Source: Prevotella sp.
GTDB taxonomy: Bacteria > Bacillota > Clostridia > Oscillospirales > Ruminococcaceae
NCBI GenBank assembly: GCA_023663025.1
Contig: JAMPIC010000001.1
Span: 74,340 to 94,130 of the forward strand
Length of the DNA stretch: 19,791 nt
Direction of reading: 5' to 3'
Positions 19,229 through 19,791 of the stretch are shown here, in pieces. The translations under genes were made by a program, and so were the position numbers. A model generated the notes under the pieces. It had not been told where the DNA came from and made no database searches. It saw only the letters and a program-made list of their open reading frames with translations. Numbering within the stretch: position 1 is the first letter of the stretch; each line of letters starts with the position of its first letter.

Positions 19229-19791
19229 TTATCCCGCTTTTTGCAATTCCCTGTTTACGTCCGAAGCATTAACAAGCTCCATAAATTTCTCACCAAATTT
19301 ACGGGCATTTTCAGCCTCTTCCGCGCTTAAAGTTTCAACCGCTTCAAAGTTGTAAATCGCATAAGGCTGACCCGATTTATTCGTGGTTTTCTCCAAAGTA
19401 ATTTTGGTGACAACTCCCGAAACGGGTATCATTTTGCCGATAAGCCGCGTCATATATCTTTGGAATAACATTTTGCTCGAAACGGGAACACGAACCAAAA
19501 TCGGCATAATGTTATCGGGTCTGAGCAGAAATAAAACCACGCTTTCTTTGCAGGCTTTGGCGTTGGTTTCACCGTCCTTTGAACCGAAATCGTTAAAGGG
19601 GCAAGCCGCGCAAACCTTGCCGTCGTGGGAAACAAGACTGTCGGAACTAAAGCACACGGGCGGCGTACCCTCAACAGGGTCTGGGGTGTCCCAATAGGCG
19701 CGGGGTGTGGTGTAGTCGAGAATAATTCCCGTGATTGACTTCTCCATAATTTCGCCCGAAAGCGTTGGAATTGTGAAGGTTGTCGAACCGC
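19229..19791 (-). CDS. Partial phage/conjugative-element type protein of unknown function
   Basis: The frame is open to the window edge, so the N-terminus is missing; 187 residues are visible. An internal ATG at 19747 has no RBS, and the residues before it (FTIPTLSGEI) continue sensibly. Notable are ARAYWDTP-type and TPPVCFSSDS motifs (PRAYWDTPDPVEGTPPVC), then KVCAACPFNDFGS and AKACKES, four cysteines spaced like a metal or zinc site, and a beta-rich C-terminal part (VTKITLEKTTNKSGQPYAIY). I associate this Cys pattern with uncharacterised proteins of prophages and integrative elements of Firmicutes, possibly single-stranded DNA or replication related. That is from memory and not shown by the sequence. 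It suggests a mobile element begins or continues right of the window. Confidence 0.55.
   Translation of the reverse strand, partial: GSTTFTIPTLSGEIMEKSITGIILDYTTPRAYWDTPDPVEGTPPVCFSSDSLVSHDGKVCAACPFNDFGSKDGETNAKACKESVVLFLLRPDNIMPILVRVPVSSKMLFQRYMTRLIGKMIPVSGVVTKITLEKTTNKSGQPYAIYNFEAVETLSAEEAENARKFGEKFMELVNASDVNRELQKAG

Overview
The window looks like chromosomal DNA from an anaerobic, spore-forming member of the Clostridia, most probably a Ruminococcus-like Oscillospiraceae. The grounds are an intact sporulation sigma factor of the SigK type, a rubredoxin-first (reverse) rubrerythrin, a ClpC ATPase, a clostridial-type xylose isomerase, a DUF5685/J-domain operon, strong Gram-positive ribosome binding sites and SigA-type promoters. 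No rRNA or tRNA gene was seen.

Layout. Bases 1-301 hold a chain of small GC-rich hairpins. From 2348 down to 302 runs a three-gene minus-strand operon (DUF5685 protein, J-like Cys-rich protein, membrane protein) with a clean promoter at 2383-2411. Bases 2412-3013 are mostly non-coding, with a terminator and the C-terminal remnant of a membrane protein. From 3014 to 7001 a TetR regulator is followed by an ABC-ATPase/FtsX-permease pair; near-identical dyads at 2980-3000 and 3679-3699 suggest the regulator controls both itself and the transporter. Bases 7058-9947 form a rearranged xylose locus: xylA is intact, xylB survives only as a start signal and 23 codons, and two AT-rich accessory genes lie beside it, each preceded by the same 48-bp repeat. 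From 10306 to 12282 are a PF06541 membrane protein and an AraC/effector-domain regulator on the plus strand. Minus-strand rubrerythrin (tandem promoters around a perfect palindrome) and clpC follow, to 15433.

Bases 15434-15955 hold a nested-palindrome intergenic element that shares an exact 20-bp end with the hairpin chain at the left edge. A 46-residue Cys-rich membrane peptide and sigK come next. Bases 17071-17434 carry a second, MITE-like palindromic element. Bases 17435-18793 encode an AAA/DUF4143 ATPase whose leader carries three 13-bp direct repeats at exact 34-bp spacing. A dead C-terminal piece of another DUF4143 ATPase faces it. The right edge enters an incomplete gene of a phage or conjugative-element type.

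How it fits together. The left and central parts are ordinary host functions: sugar use, oxidant defence, proteolysis, sporulation and a drug- or peptide-responsive transporter. Change is concentrated at repeat-rich junctions: the xylose locus, two palindromic elements and the DUF4143 region. No complete new defence or mobile system is visible. The least explained signals are the xylB breakpoint with its duplicated flanks, the 34-bp periodic leader repeats, the DUF5685 operon, and the palindrome in the rubrerythrin promoter. All family names come from reading the translations by eye; no search was run.
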